Shown here: positions 52,449 through 64,000 of the stretch, piece after piece
How positions within the stretch are numbered: position 1 is the first letter of the stretch
How the letters are laid out: each line of letters begins with the position of its first letter
From: Colletes latitarsis
Lineage: Eukaryota > Arthropoda > Insecta > Hymenoptera > Colletidae
DNA length: 64,000 nt
NCBI RefSeq assembly: GCF_051014445.1
Contig: NW_027488368.1
Coordinates: 8,184,001 to 8,248,000 of the forward strand
Direction of reading: 5' to 3'
The notes under the pieces: generated by a model
Databases searched by the model: none
What the model was told of the DNA's origin: nothing
What the model saw: only the letters and a program-made list of their open reading frames with translations
Position numbers and translations under genes: made by a program

Positions 52449-52832
52449 AAGAATCCCACGAGATGGTCGGAAATAAAGGTCCACCCGGGCAGAGCCGCCT
52501 TACCCGGGTAAGCCTAATACACCGGGGGTTCGGCAGGTTCCCCGGAGGTGGTCGCTTGGGATTGGGCCTTCTCCCCCAACCATGCATCCCATCGCCGCGC
52601 ACCATTGCTTAGGATTGGAGGGCGATTTTATAGAGTCGCCATACTCGTGGCCCAGGCGGTTAAGCCAAGACCCCCGTTCCTCCTGCCGTCACGTACCATT
52701 CACAAAACCAATAGGGAATTGTGAATGGGTCGTTGTGACGACCAACAGGAGGCTTACGGTGTGTGTATGACTCGGGTACCCCGGGTTCGTTAAGCCTGTA
52801 CTGCAGCTGAAAGGCTGGCAGCCCCTGAGGGA
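52449..52832 (-). other. Retrotransposon 5' UTR, structured
   Basis: About 384 bases lie between the element's 5' end, set by the target-site duplication, and the first ORF1 ATG. They contain a nested three-helix hairpin: CCTCCTG (52679-52685) with CAGGAGG (52746-52752), CGTCAC (52687-52692) with GTGACG (52735-52740), and CCATTCACAA (52696-52705) with TTGTGAATGG (52719-52728). There is a 5 bp stem GGCGA/TCGCC (52621-52625 with 52636-52640) and a 14 bp palindrome around CCCGGG at 52499-52512. A TATAAAA on the element strand (52626-52632) may be chance. The 5' UTR should hold the internal promoter such elements need, but I cannot point to it. Confidence 0.7.
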
Positions 52833-52846
52833 TGGTCAACAAGTAT
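52833..52846. repeat. Target-site duplication, copy at retrotransposon 5' end
   Basis: TGGTCAACAAGTAT here is identical to 47753-47766 and is followed by GCGAAAAATGCG, the normal continuation of the satellite unit. It marks the 5' end of the element and shows the element is not 5' truncated relative to its insertion event. Confidence 0.95.
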
Positions 52847-55800
52847 GCGAAAAATGCGAAACTACGAGCCAGATGAGGGCAAATACCAGATCTAACCCAA
52901 ACGTAACCAGCGTTATCCTCGAAAATATTACTCGAAACCAGGTTTAATTGACTGTTTCGGAGTGGAAACATATTACTACAGGATCCAAATCAGAAAAAGC
53001 CCAGGATCTGGCCAACAAGTATGCGAAAAATGCGAAAGTACGAGCCAGATGAGGGCAAATCCCAGACCTAACCGAGACATAACCGGCGTTATCCTCGAAA
53101 ACATTGATCGCAACCAGGTTTAATTGACTGCTTCGGTGTGGTACCGCAATAGTACGTGATCCAAACCAGTAAAAGCCCAGGATATTGCCAACAAGTATGC
53201 GAAAAATGCGAAGGTACGAGCCAGATGAGGGCAAATCCCAGACCTAACCCAGACATAACCGGCGTTATCCTCTAAAATATTACTCGCAACCAGGTTTTAT
53301 TGACTATTTCGGTGTGGTACCGCATTACTGCGTGATCCAAACCAGAAAAAGGCGAGGATCTGGCCAACAAGTATGCGAAAAACGCGAAAGAATGAGCCAG
53401 ATGATTGCAAATACCAGACCTAACCCAGACATAACCGGCGTTATCCTCGAAAACATTAATCGCATCCAGGTTTAATTGACTGCTTCGGTGTGGTACCGCA
53501 ATAGTACGTGATCCAAACCAGAAATATCCCAGGATCTGGCCAACAAGTATGCGCAAAAAACGAAAGTATGTGCCAGATGATTGCAAATACCAGACCTAAC
53601 CCAAACATAACCAGCGTTATCCTCCAAAATATTAATCGAAACCAGGTTTAATTGACTGTTTCGGTGTGGTACCACATTACTACATGATCCAAACCAGAAA
53701 TATCCCAGGATCTGGCCAACAAGTATGCGAAAAATGCGAAAGTTCGAGCCAGATGATTGTAAATACCAGAACTAACCCAGACATAACCAGCGTTATCCTC
53801 TAAAATACTAATCGCAACCAGCTTTTATTGACTGTGTCAGTGTGGTACCACATTACTACGTGATCCAAACCAGAAAAAGCCCAGGATCTGGCCAACAAGT
53901 ATGCGAAAAACGCGAAAGTATGAGCCAGATGATTGCAAATACCAGACCTAACCCAGACATAACCGGCGTTATCCTCGAAAACATTAATCGCAACCAGGTT
54001 TAATTGACTGCTTCGGTGTGGTACCGCAATAGTACGTGATCCAAACCAGAAAAAGCCCAGGATCTTGCCAAGTATGCGAAAAATACGAAGGTACGAACCA
54101 GATGAGTGCAAATCCCAGAACTAACCCCGACATAACCGGCGTTATCCTCTAAAATATTACTAGCAACCAGGTTTAATTGACAGTTTCGGTGTGGTACCGC
54201 ATTACTACGTGATCCAAACCAGAAAAAGTCCAAGATCAGGCCAACAAGTATGCGAAAAATGCGATAGTACGAGCCAGATGAGGGCAAATACCAGATCTAA
54301 CCCAAACATAACCAGCGTTATCCTCGAAAATATTACTCGAAACCAGGTTTCATTGACTGTTTCGGTGTGGAAACATATTACTACGGGATCCAAATCAGAA
54401 AAAGCGCTGGATCTGGCCAACAAGTACGCGAAAAACGCGAAAGTATGAGCCAGATGATTGCAAATACCAGAACTAACCCAGACGTAACCAGCGTTATCCT
54501 CTAAAATACTAATCGCAACCAGCTTCTATTGACGGTTTCAGTGTGGAACCACATTAATACGGGACCCAATCCAGAAAAAACGCTGGATCTGGCCAACAAG
54601 TATGCGAAAAACGCGAAAGTATGTGCCAGATGATTGCAAATACCAGAACTAACCCAAACATAACCAGCGTTATCCTCCAAAATATTAATCGAAACCAGGT
54701 TTAATTGACTGTTTCGGTGTGGTACCACATTACTACGTGATCCAAACCAGAAATATCCCAGGATCTGGCCAACAAGTATGCGAAGCAAGCGAAAGTATGT
54801 GCCAGATGATTGCAAATACCAGATCTAACCCAAACATAACCAGCGTTATCCTCCAAAATATTAATCGAAACCAGGTTTAATTGACTGTTTCTGTGTGGAA
54901 CCACATTACTGCGTGATCCAAACCTGAAAAAGGCGAGCATCTGGCCAACAAGTATGCGAAAATAGCCAAATTATGTGCCAGATGAGGGTAATTACCAGAC
55001 CTAACCCAGACATAACCGGCGTTATCCTCTAAAATATTAATCGCAACCAGGTTTAATTGACTGTTTCGGTGTGAAACCACATTACTACGGGATCCAAACC
55101 AGCAAGGGGCCAGGATCTGGCCAACAAGTATGCGAAAAACGCGAAAGTATGAGCCAGATGATTGCAAATACCATAACTAACCCAGTCATAACCAGCGTTA
55201 TCCTCTAAAATACTAAACGGAACAAGCTTTTATTGACTGTTTCAGTGTGGTTCCACATTACTACGTGATATAAACCAGAAAAAGCTCAGGATCTGGCCAA
55301 CAAGTATGCGAAAAATGCGAAAGTACGAGCCAGATGAGGGCAAATACCTGAGCTAACCCAGACAGAACCGGCGTTATCCTCTAAAATATTAATCTCAACC
55401 AGGTTTAATTGACTGTTTCGGTGTGGAACCACATTACGACGGGATCCAAACCAGTAGAAACGCAGGATCTGGCCAGCAAGTATGCGAGAAACGCGAAAGT
55501 ATGAGCCAGATGATTGCAAATACCAGAACTAACCCTGACATAACCAGCGTTATTCTCTAAAATACTAATCGGAACCAGCTTTTATTGACTGTTTCAGTGT
55601 GGTACCACATTACTACGTGATCCAAACCAGAAATATCCCAGGATCTGGCCAACAAGTATGCGAAAAAAGCGAAAGTATGTGCCAGATGATTGCAAATACC
55701 AGACCTAACCCAAACATAACCAGCGTTATCCTCCAAAATATTAATCGAAACCAGCTTTATTTGACTGTTTCGGTGTGGAACCACATTACTACGGGATCCA

Positions 55801-56529
55801 ATCCAGAAAAAATGCTGGATCTGGCCAACAACTATGCGAAAAACGCGAAAGTACGAGCCAGATGAGGGCAAATCCCAGACCTAACCGAGACATAACCGGC
55901 GTTATCCTCTAAAATATTAATCGCAACCGGGTTTAATTGACTGTTGCGGTGTGGAACCACATTACTACGTGATCCAATTCAGAGAAAACGCAGGATCTGG
56001 CCAGCAAGTATGCGAAAAACGCGAAGGTATGAGCCAGATGATTGCAAATCCCAGAACTAACCCAGACATAATCAGGGTTATCGTCTGAAATGCTAATCGG
56101 AACCAGCTTTTATTGACTGTTTCTGTGTGGTACCACATTACTACGTGTCACAAACCAGAAAAACCTCAGGATCTCGCGAACAAGTATGCGAAAAATGCGA
56201 AAGTACGAGCCAGATGAGGGCAAATACCAGACCTAACCCAGACATAACCGGCGTTATCCTCTAAAATATTAATCGCAACCAGGTTTCATTGACTGTTTCG
56301 GTGTGGAACCTAATTACTACGAGATCCAAACCAGAAAAAAACCCAGGACCTGGCCAACAAGTATGCGAAAAACGCGGAAGTACGAGCCAGATGACGGCAA
56401 ATCCGAGACCTGACCGAAACATAACCGGCGTTAACCTCTAAAATACTAATCGGAACCAGCTTTTATTGACTGTTCGGTGTGGAACCACATTACTACGGGA
56501 TCCAAACCAGAAGAAGGCCAAGATCTGGC
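52847..56529. repeat. Diverged satellite units flanking the retrotransposon on its 5' side
   Basis: The 176 bp satellite resumes in register and same orientation. Units show many private substitutions (for example GAAACATATTACTACAGG, GCAAAAAACGAAAGTATGTGCC, CAGCAAGGGGCCAGG) and no obvious higher-order period. They are more heterogeneous than the left block, as seen just on the other side of the insertion. No gene was seen. Confidence 0.85.
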
Positions 56530-59500
56530 CAACCAGTATGCGAAAAATGCGAAAGTACGAGCCAGATGAGGGCAAATCCCAGACCTAACCGAGATCTGTG
56601 TGGAACCACATTACTACGGGATTCAAACAAGAAAAAACGCAGGATCTGGCCAACCAGTATGCGAAAAACGCGAAAGTATGAGCCAGATGATTGCAAATAC
56701 CAGAACTGACCCAGACATAACCAGCGTTATCATCTAAAATGCTAATCGGAACCAGCTTTTATTGACTGTTTCTGTGTGGTACGGCATTACTACGTGATCC
56801 AAACCAGAAATATCCCAGGATCTGGCCAACAAGTATGCGAAAAAAGGGAAAGTATGTGCCAGATGATTGCAAATACCAGATCTAACCCAAACGTAACCAG
56901 CGTTATCCTCCAAAATATTAATCGAAACGAGGCTTAATTGACTGTTTCGGTGTGGAACCACATTACTACGTGATCCAAACCAGAAAAAGCCCAAGATCTG
57001 GCCAACAAGTATGCGAAAAATGCGAAAGTACGAGTCAGATGAGGGCAAATCCCAGACCTAACCGAGACATAACCGGCGTTATCCTCCAAAATATTAATCG
57101 CAACCAGATTTAATTGACTGTGTCAGTGTGGTACCACATTACTACGTGATCCAAACCAGAAAAAGCCCAGGATCTGGCTACAAGTATGCGAAAAATGCGA
57201 AAGTACGAGCCAGATAAGGGCAAATCCCAGACCTGACCGAGACATAACCGGCGTTATCCTCTAAAATATTAATCGTAACCAGGATTAGTTGACTGTTTCG
57301 GTGTGGAGTCACATTACTACGGGATCCAATCCAGAAAAAACGCTGGATCTGGCCAACAAGTATGCGAAAAACGCGAAAGTATGAGCCAGATGATTGCAAA
57401 TACCATAACTAACGCAGCCATAACTAGCGTTATCCTCTAAAATACTAATCGGAACAAGCTTTTATTGACTGTTTCAGTGTGGTACCACATTACTACGTGT
57501 CACAAACCAGAAAAACCTCAGGATCTCGCGAACAAGTATGCGAAAAATGCGAAAGTACGAGCCAGATGAGGGCAAATACCAGACCTAACCCAGACATAAC
57601 CGGCGTTATCCTCTAAAATATTAATCGCAACCAGGTTTCATTGACTGTTTCGGTGTGGAACCTAATTACTACGAGATCCAAACCAGAAAAAAACCCAGGA
57701 CCTGGCCAACAAGTATGCGAAAAACGCGGAAGTACGAGCCAGATGACGGCAAATCCGAGACCTGACCGAAACATAACCGGCGTTAACCTCTAAAATACTA
57801 ATCGGAACCAGCTTTTATTGACTGTTCGGTGTGGAACCACATTACTACGGGATCCAAACCAGAAGAAGGCCAAGATCTGGCCAACCAGTATGCGAAAAAT
57901 GCGAAAGTACGAGCCAGATGAGGGCAAATCCCAGTGCTAACCAAGACAAGCGTTATCCTCCAAAATATTAATCGCAACCAGATTTAATTGACTGTGTCAG
58001 TGTGGTACCACATTACTACGTGATCCAAACCAGAAAAAGCCCAGGATCTGGCTACAAGTATGCGAAAAATGCGAAAGTACGAGCCAGATGAGGGCAAATC
58101 CCAGACCTGACCGAGACATAACCGGCGTTATCCTCTAAAATATTAATCGCAACCAGGTTTAATTGACTGTTTCGGTGTGGTACCGCATTACTACGTGATC
58201 CAAACCAGAAAAAGGCGAGCATCTGGCCAACAAGTATGCGAAAAATGCGAAAGTATGAGCCAGATAAGGGCAAATCCCAGACCTGACCGAGACATAACCG
58301 GCGTTATCCTCTAAAATATTAATCGCAACCAGGTTTAATTGACTGTTTCGGTGTGGAGTCACATTACTACGGGATCCAATCCAGAAAAAACGCTGGATCT
58401 GGCCAACAACTATGCGAAAAACGCGAAAGTATGAGCGAGATGATTGCAAATACCAGAACTAACCCAGACATAACCAGCGTTATTCTCTAAAATACTAATC
58501 GCAACCAGCTTTTATTGACTGTTTCGGTGTGGAACCACATTACTACGGGATCCAAACCAGAAAAAGCCCAGGATCTGGCCAACAAGTATGCGAAAAATGC
58601 GAAAGTACGAGCCAGATAAGGGCAAATCCCAGACCTGACCGAGACATAACCGGCGTTATCCTCTAAAATATTAATCGTAACCAGGATTACTTGACTGTTT
58701 CGGTGTGGAGTCACATTACTACGGGATCCAATCCAGAAAAAACGCTGGATCTGGCCAACAAGTATGCGAAAAACGCGAAAGTATGAGCCAGATGATTGCA
58801 AATACCATAACTAACGCAGCCATAACTAGCGTTATCCTCTAAAATACTAATCGGAACAAGCTTTCATTGACTGTTTCAGTGTGGTACCACATTACTACGT
58901 GTCACAAACCAGAAAAACCTCAGGATCTCGCGAACAAGTATGCGAAAAATGCGAATGTACGAGCCAGATAAGGGCAAATCCCAGACCTGACCGGGACGTA
59001 ACCGGCGTTATCCTCTAAAATATTAATCGCAACCAGGATTAGTTGACTGTTTCGGTGTGGAGTCACATTACTACGGGATCCAATCCAGAAAAAACGCTGG
59101 ATCTGGCCAACAACTATGCGAAAAACGCGAAAGTATGAGCGAGATGATTGCAAATACCAGAACTAACCCAGACATAACCAGCGTTATTCTCTAAAATACT
59201 AATCGCAACCAGCTTTTATTGACTGTTTCAGTGTGGTACCACATTACTACGTGATCCAAACCAGAAAAAGGCCAAGATCTGGCCAACCAGTATGCGAAAA
59301 ATACGAAAGTACGAGCCAGATGAGGGCAAATACCAGACCTAACCAAGACATAACCGGCGTTATCCTCTAAAATATTAATCGCAGGCACGTTTAATTGACT
59401 GTTTCAGTGTAGTACCACATTACTACGTGGTAAAAGCCAGAAAAAAGCCAGGATCTGGCCAACAAGTATGCGAAAAATGCGAAAGTACGAGCCAGATGAG

Positions 59501-62500
59501 GGCAAATCCCAGTGCTAACCAAGACATAACCGGCGTTTTCCTCTAAAATATGAATCGCAAGCAGGTTTAATTGTTTGTTTCAGTGTGGTACCACATTACT
59601 ACGTGATCCAAACCAGAAAAAGCCCAGGATCTGGCTACATGTATGCGAAAAATGCGAAAGTACGACCCAGATGAGGGCAAATACAACACCTAACCGAGAC
59701 ATAACCGGCGTTATCCCCTAAAATATTAATCGCAACCAAGTTTAATTTACTGTTCCGGTGTGGCACTGTATTACTACATGATCCAAACCAGAAAAAGGCC
59801 AAGATCTGGCCAACAAGTATGCGAAAAATGCGAAAGTACGAGCCAGATGAGGGAAAATACCAGACCTAACACAGACATAACCGGCGTTATCCTGTAAAAT
59901 ATTAATCGCAACCAGGTTTAATTGACTGTTTCGGTGTGGAACCACATTACTACGATATCCAAACCAGAAAAAACGCAGGATCTGGCCAACAAGTATGCGA
60001 AAAACGCGTAAGTATGAGCCAGATGATTGCAAATACCAGAACTGACCCAGACATAACCAGCGTTATCATCTAAAATGCTAATCGGAACCAGCTTTTATTG
60101 ACTGTTTCCGTGTGGTACCACATCACTACGTGATCCAAACCAGAAAAAGGCCAGGATCTGGCCAACGAGTATGCAGGAAATACGAAAGTACGAGCCAGAT
60201 GATGGCAAATCCCAGACCTAACCGAGATATAACCGGCGTTATCCTCTAAAATATTAATCGCAGGCACGTTTAATTGACTGTTTCAGTGTAGTACCACATT
60301 ACTACGTGGTAAAAGCCAGAAAAAAGCCAGGATCTGGCCAACAAGTATGCGAAAAATGCGAAAGTACGAGCCAGATGGGGGCAAATCCCAGTGCTAACCA
60401 AGACATAACCGGCGTTATCCTCCAAAATATTAATCGCAATCAGGTTTAATTGACTGTTTCGGCGTGGTACCGCATTACTACGTGATCCAAACCAGAAAAA
60501 GGCGAGCATCTGGCCAACAAGTATGCGAAAAATGCGAAAGTACGAGCCAGATGAGGGCAAATCCCAGACCTAACCGAGATCTGTGTGGAACCACATTACT
60601 ACGGGATTCAAACAAGAAAAAACGCAGGATCTGGCCAACCAGTATGCGAAAAACGCGAAAGTATGAGCCAGATGATTGCAAATACCAGAACTGACCCAGA
60701 CATAACCAGCGTTATCATCTAAAATGCTAATCGGAACCAGCTTTTATTGACTGTTTCTGTGTGGTACGGCATTACTACGTGATCCAAACCAGAAATATCC
60801 CAGGATCTGGCCAACAAGTATGCGAAAAAAGGGAAAGTATGTGCCAGATGATTGCAAATACCAGATCTAACCCAAACGTAACCAGCGTTATCCTCCAAAA
60901 TATTAATCGAAACGAGGCTTAATTGACTGTTTCGGTGTGGAACCACATTACTACGTGATCCAAACCAGAAAAAGCCCAAGATCTGGCCAACAAGTATGCG
61001 AAAAATGCGAAAGTACGAGTCAGATGAGGGCAAATCCCAGACCTAACCGAGACATAACCGGCGTTATCCTCCAAAATATTAATCGCAACCAGATTTAATT
61101 GACTGTGTCAGTGTGGTACCACATTACTACGTGATCCAAACCAGAAAAAGCCCAGGATCTGGCTACAAGTATGCGAAAAATGCGAAAGTACGAGCCAGAT
61201 AAGGGCAAATCCCAGACCTGACCGAGACATAACCGGCGTTATCCTCTAAAATATTAATCGTAACCAGGATTAGTTGACTGTTTCGGTGTGGAGTCACATT
61301 ACTACGGGATCCAATCCAGAAAAAACGCTGGATCTGGCCAACAAGTATGCGAAAAACGCGAAAGTATGAGCCAGATGATTGCAAATACCATAACTAACGC
61401 AGCCATAACTAGCGTTATCCTCTAAAATACTAATCGGAACAAGCTTTTATTGACTGTTTCAGTGTGGTACCACATTACTACGTGTCACAAACCAGAAAAA
61501 CCTCAGGATCTCGCGAACAAGTATGCGAAAAATGCGAAAGTACGAGCCAGATGAGGGCAAATACCAGACCTAACCCAGACATAACCGGCGTTATCCTCTA
61601 AAATATTAATCGCAACCAGGTTTCATTGACTGTTTCGGTGTGGAACCTAATTACTACGAGATCCAAACCAGAAAAAAACCCAGGACCTGGCCAACAAGTA
61701 TGCGAAAAACGCGGAAGTACGAGCCAGATGACGGCAAATCCGAGACCTGACCGAAACATAACCGGCGTTAACCTCTAAAATACTAATCGGAACCAGCTTT
61801 TATTGACTGTTCGGTGTGGAACCACATTACTACGGGATCCAAACCAGAAGAAGGCCAAGATCTGGCCAACCAGTATGCGAAAAATGCGAAAGTACGAGCC
61901 AGATGAGGGCAAATCCCAGTGCTAACCAAGACAAGCGTTATCCTCCAAAATATTAATCGCAACCAGATTTAATTGACTGTGTCAGTGTGGTACCACATTA
62001 CTACGTGATCCAAACCAGAAAAAGCCCAGGATCTGGCTACAAGTATGCGAAAAATGCGAAAGTACGAGCCAGATGAGGGCAAATCCCAGACCTGACCGAG
62101 ACATAACCGGCGTTATCCTCTAAAATATTAATCGCAACCAGGTTTAATTGACTGTTTCGGTGTGGTACCGCATTACTACGTGATCCAAACCAGAAAAAGG
62201 CGAGCATCTGGCCAACAAGTATGCGAAAAATGCGAAAGTATGAGCCAGATAAGGGCAAATCCCAGACCTGACCGAGACATAACCGGCGTTATCCTCTAAA
62301 ATATTAATCGCAACCAGGTTTAATTGACTGTTTCGGTGTGGAGTCACATTACTACGGGATCCAATCCAGAAAAAACGCTGGATCTGGCCAACAACTATGC
62401 GAAAAACGCGAAAGTATGAGCGAGATGATTGCAAATACCAGAACTAACCCAGACATAACCAGCGTTATTCTCTAAAATACTAATCGCAACCAGCTTTTAT

Positions 62501-64000
62501 TGACTGTTTCGGTGTGGAACCACATTACTACGGGATCCAAACCAGAAAAAGCCCAGGATCTGGCCAACAAGTATGCGAAAAATGCGAAAGTACGAGCCAG
62601 ATAAGGGCAAATCCCAGACCTGACCGAGACATAACCGGCGTTATCCTCTAAAATATTAATCGTAACCAGGATTACTTGACTGTTTCGGTGTGGAGTCACA
62701 TTACTACGGGATCCAATCCAGAAAAAACGCTGGATCTGGCCAACAAGTATGCGAAAAACGCGAAAGTATGAGCCAGATGATTGCAAATACCATAACTAAC
62801 GCAGCCATAACTAGCGTTATCCTCTAAAATACTAATCGGAACAAGCTTTTATTGACTGTTTCAGTGTGGTACCACATTACTACGTGTCACAAACCAGAAA
62901 AACCTCAGGATCTCGCGAACAAGTATGCGAAAAATGCGAATGTACGAGCCAGATAAGGGCAAATCCCAGACCTGACCGGGACGTAACCGGCGTTATCCTC
63001 TAAAATATTAATCGCAACCAGGATTAGTTGACTGTTTCGGTGTGGAGTCACATTACTACGGGATCCAATCCAGAAAAAACGCTGGATCTGGCCAACAACT
63101 ATGCGAAAAACGCGAAAGTATGAGCGAGATGATTGCAAATACCAGAACTAACCCAGACATAACCAGCGTTATTCTCTAAAATACTAATCGCAACCAGCTT
63201 TTATTGACTGTTTCAGTGTGGTACCACATTACTACGTGATCCAAACCAGAAAAAGGCCAAGATCTGGCCAACCAGTATGCGAAAAATACGAAAGTACGAG
63301 CCAGATGAGGGCAAATACCAGACCTAACCAAGACATAACCGGCGTTATCCTCTAAAATATTAATCGCAGGCACGTTTAATTGACTGTTTCAGTGTAGTAC
63401 CACATTACTACGTGGTAAAAGCCAGAAAAAAGCCAGGATCTGGCCAACAAGTATGCGAAAAATGCGAAAGTACGAGCCAGATGAGGGCAAATCCCAGTGC
63501 TAACCAAGACATAACCGGCGTTTTCCTCTAAAATATGAATCGCAAGCAGGTTTAATTGTTTGTTTCAGTGTGGTATCACATTACTACGTGATCCAAACCA
63601 GAAAAAGCCCAGGATCTGGCTACATGTATGCGAAAAATGCGAAAGTACGACCCAGATGAGGGCAAATACAACACCTAACCGAGACATAACCGGCGTTATC
63701 CCCTAAAATATTAATCGCAACCAAGTTTAATTTACTGTTCCGGTGTGGCACTGTATTACTACATGATCCAAACCAGAAAAAGGCCAAGATCTGGCCAACA
63801 AGTATGCGAAAAATGCGAAAGTACGAGCCAGATGAGGGAAAATACCAGACCTAACACAGACATAACCGGCGTTATCCTGTAAAATATTAATCGCAACCAG
63901 GTTTAATTGACTGTTTCGGTGTGGAACCACATTACTACGATATCCAAACCAGAAAAAACGCAGGATCTGGCCAACAAGTATGCGAAAAACGCGTAAGTAT
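56530..64000. repeat. 3985 bp satellite duplication, second copy cut by the window end
   Basis: Sequence from about 56530 recurs from about 60515 with landmarks 3985 bp apart throughout (56734/60719, 57178/61163, 58052/62037, 58487/62472, 58920/62905, 59191/63176, 59742/63727) and few differences. The period is not a multiple of the unit because the block includes a unit truncated by roughly 80 bp, where CCTAACCGAGA joins directly to TCTGTGTGG (near 56595 and 60580), plus small deletions such as CCAAGACAAGCGTT near 57950 and 61935. Distinctive units with TGGAGTCACATTACTACGGG and CAGATAAGGGCAAATCC are common here and rare elsewhere. Upstream flanks of the two copies differ, which places the boundary. 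Confidence 0.85.

Larger units (their letters stand above)
47767..52832 (-). mobile_element. R1-clade non-LTR retrotransposon, RT-deleted, inserted in satellite
   Basis: A 5066 bp GC-rich insertion bounded by a perfect 14 bp target-site duplication, transcribed on the minus strand. In order it has a roughly 384 bp 5' UTR, ORF1 (gag-like, coiled-coil-like segment, three zinc knuckles), ORF2 (APE-type endonuclease, then C-terminal region with CCHC), a roughly 516 bp 3' UTR and a poly(A) tail. There are no LTRs. Removing the insert and one duplication copy restores the satellite unit in register. R1-clade membership is judged from the ORF1 knuckle arrangement, the ORF2 segment LPNLGGPAGRVRRLY to LYGAPVWADDL and RGYRTVSHEAA, and the C-terminal CCHC. 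The reverse transcriptase core is absent and ORF1 is frameshifted, so this copy cannot be autonomous as read. It is not in rDNA or telomeric repeats, the usual targets of R1, SART and TRAS. Confidence 0.95.

Noticed and set aside
51142..52476. Plus-strand ORF of 444 codons opposite ORF1 (and a 387-codon one at 50640-51803)
   Set aside because: Antisense shadow of ORF1, dominated by Ser, Pro, Ala and Arg, without domains.
47767..52832. LTR retrotransposon or endogenous virus
   Set aside because: There are no terminal repeats, protease, integrase or envelope. The APE-type endonuclease, poly(A) tail and 14 bp duplication identify a non-LTR element.
47753..52846. Telomeric or 28S rDNA target for the R1-clade element
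   Set aside because: Flanks are the 176 bp satellite. No TTAGG-type repeat or rDNA-like sequence is seen on either side.
52847..64000. Similar short ORFs in the right satellite block
   Set aside because: Same reason as in the left block: they track the unit sequence and end where the frame shifts between units.
1..64000. CRISPR array, because of regular repeats
   Set aside because: The repeat fills the whole 176 bp period with no unique spacers, units vary throughout, and no cas genes are present.

Overview
This looks like eukaryotic, probably arthropod, heterochromatin. About 59 kb of the 64 kb is one tandem satellite with a 175-176 bp unit. It is interrupted once, at 47767-52832, by a single 5.07 kb non-LTR retrotransposon on the minus strand. 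I see no host gene, rRNA, tRNA, CRISPR array, bacterial operon or telomeric simple repeat. The arthropod inference rests on the retrotransposon: its ORF1 and ORF2 match the R1 clade (R1/SART/TRAS-type), which is best known from insects. The species cannot be named from the sequence.

Layout. 1-47766 is satellite, about 270 units by length. Units carry shared diagnostic variants and are organised into several generations of higher-order repeats: a 702 bp (4-unit) duplication near 0.75-2.1 kb; an 880 bp (5-unit) repeat near 2.9-4.6 kb; two tandem 6857 bp (39-unit) copies at about 4.65-18.37 kb, each containing 2112 bp (12-unit) repeats; 2107 bp repeats at about 17.7-21.5 kb; a 3342 bp (19-unit) repeat in almost three copies at about 23.5-32.7 kb; and a 2812 bp (16-unit) periodicity at about 34.7-43.9 kb. 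The last few kb before the retrotransposon (about 45.2-47.8 kb) and the first few kb after it (52.8-56.5 kb) hold more diverged units with no obvious higher-order period. From about 56.5 kb to the window end a 3985 bp block is tandemly duplicated; its length is not a whole number of units because it contains a truncated unit.

The retrotransposon has a perfect 14 bp target-site duplication, a poly(A) tail, a 3' UTR with several strong hairpins, ORF2, ORF1 and a structured 5' UTR. ORF1 is a gag-like protein with a coiled-coil-like segment and three C-terminal zinc knuckles. ORF2 keeps an apparently complete APE-type endonuclease and the C-terminal CCHC region, but the whole reverse transcriptase core is missing through an in-frame internal deletion. 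ORF1 is frameshifted at a ten-C tract just after its last knuckle. In the other frame the ORF1 tail ends in a UAAUG stop-start overlapping the ORF2 ATG, the arrangement known from SART1. The copy therefore looks non-autonomous, yet it is complete at both ends and has a perfect target-site duplication.

The many short ORFs in the satellite are by-products of the repeat and are not annotated as genes. The satellite unit carries two conserved dyads: a TGTGG-NN-CCACA inverted repeat, and an ATCTGGC/GCCAGAT stem enclosing a duplicated ATGCGAAA motif. The retrotransposon inserted inside the second of these.
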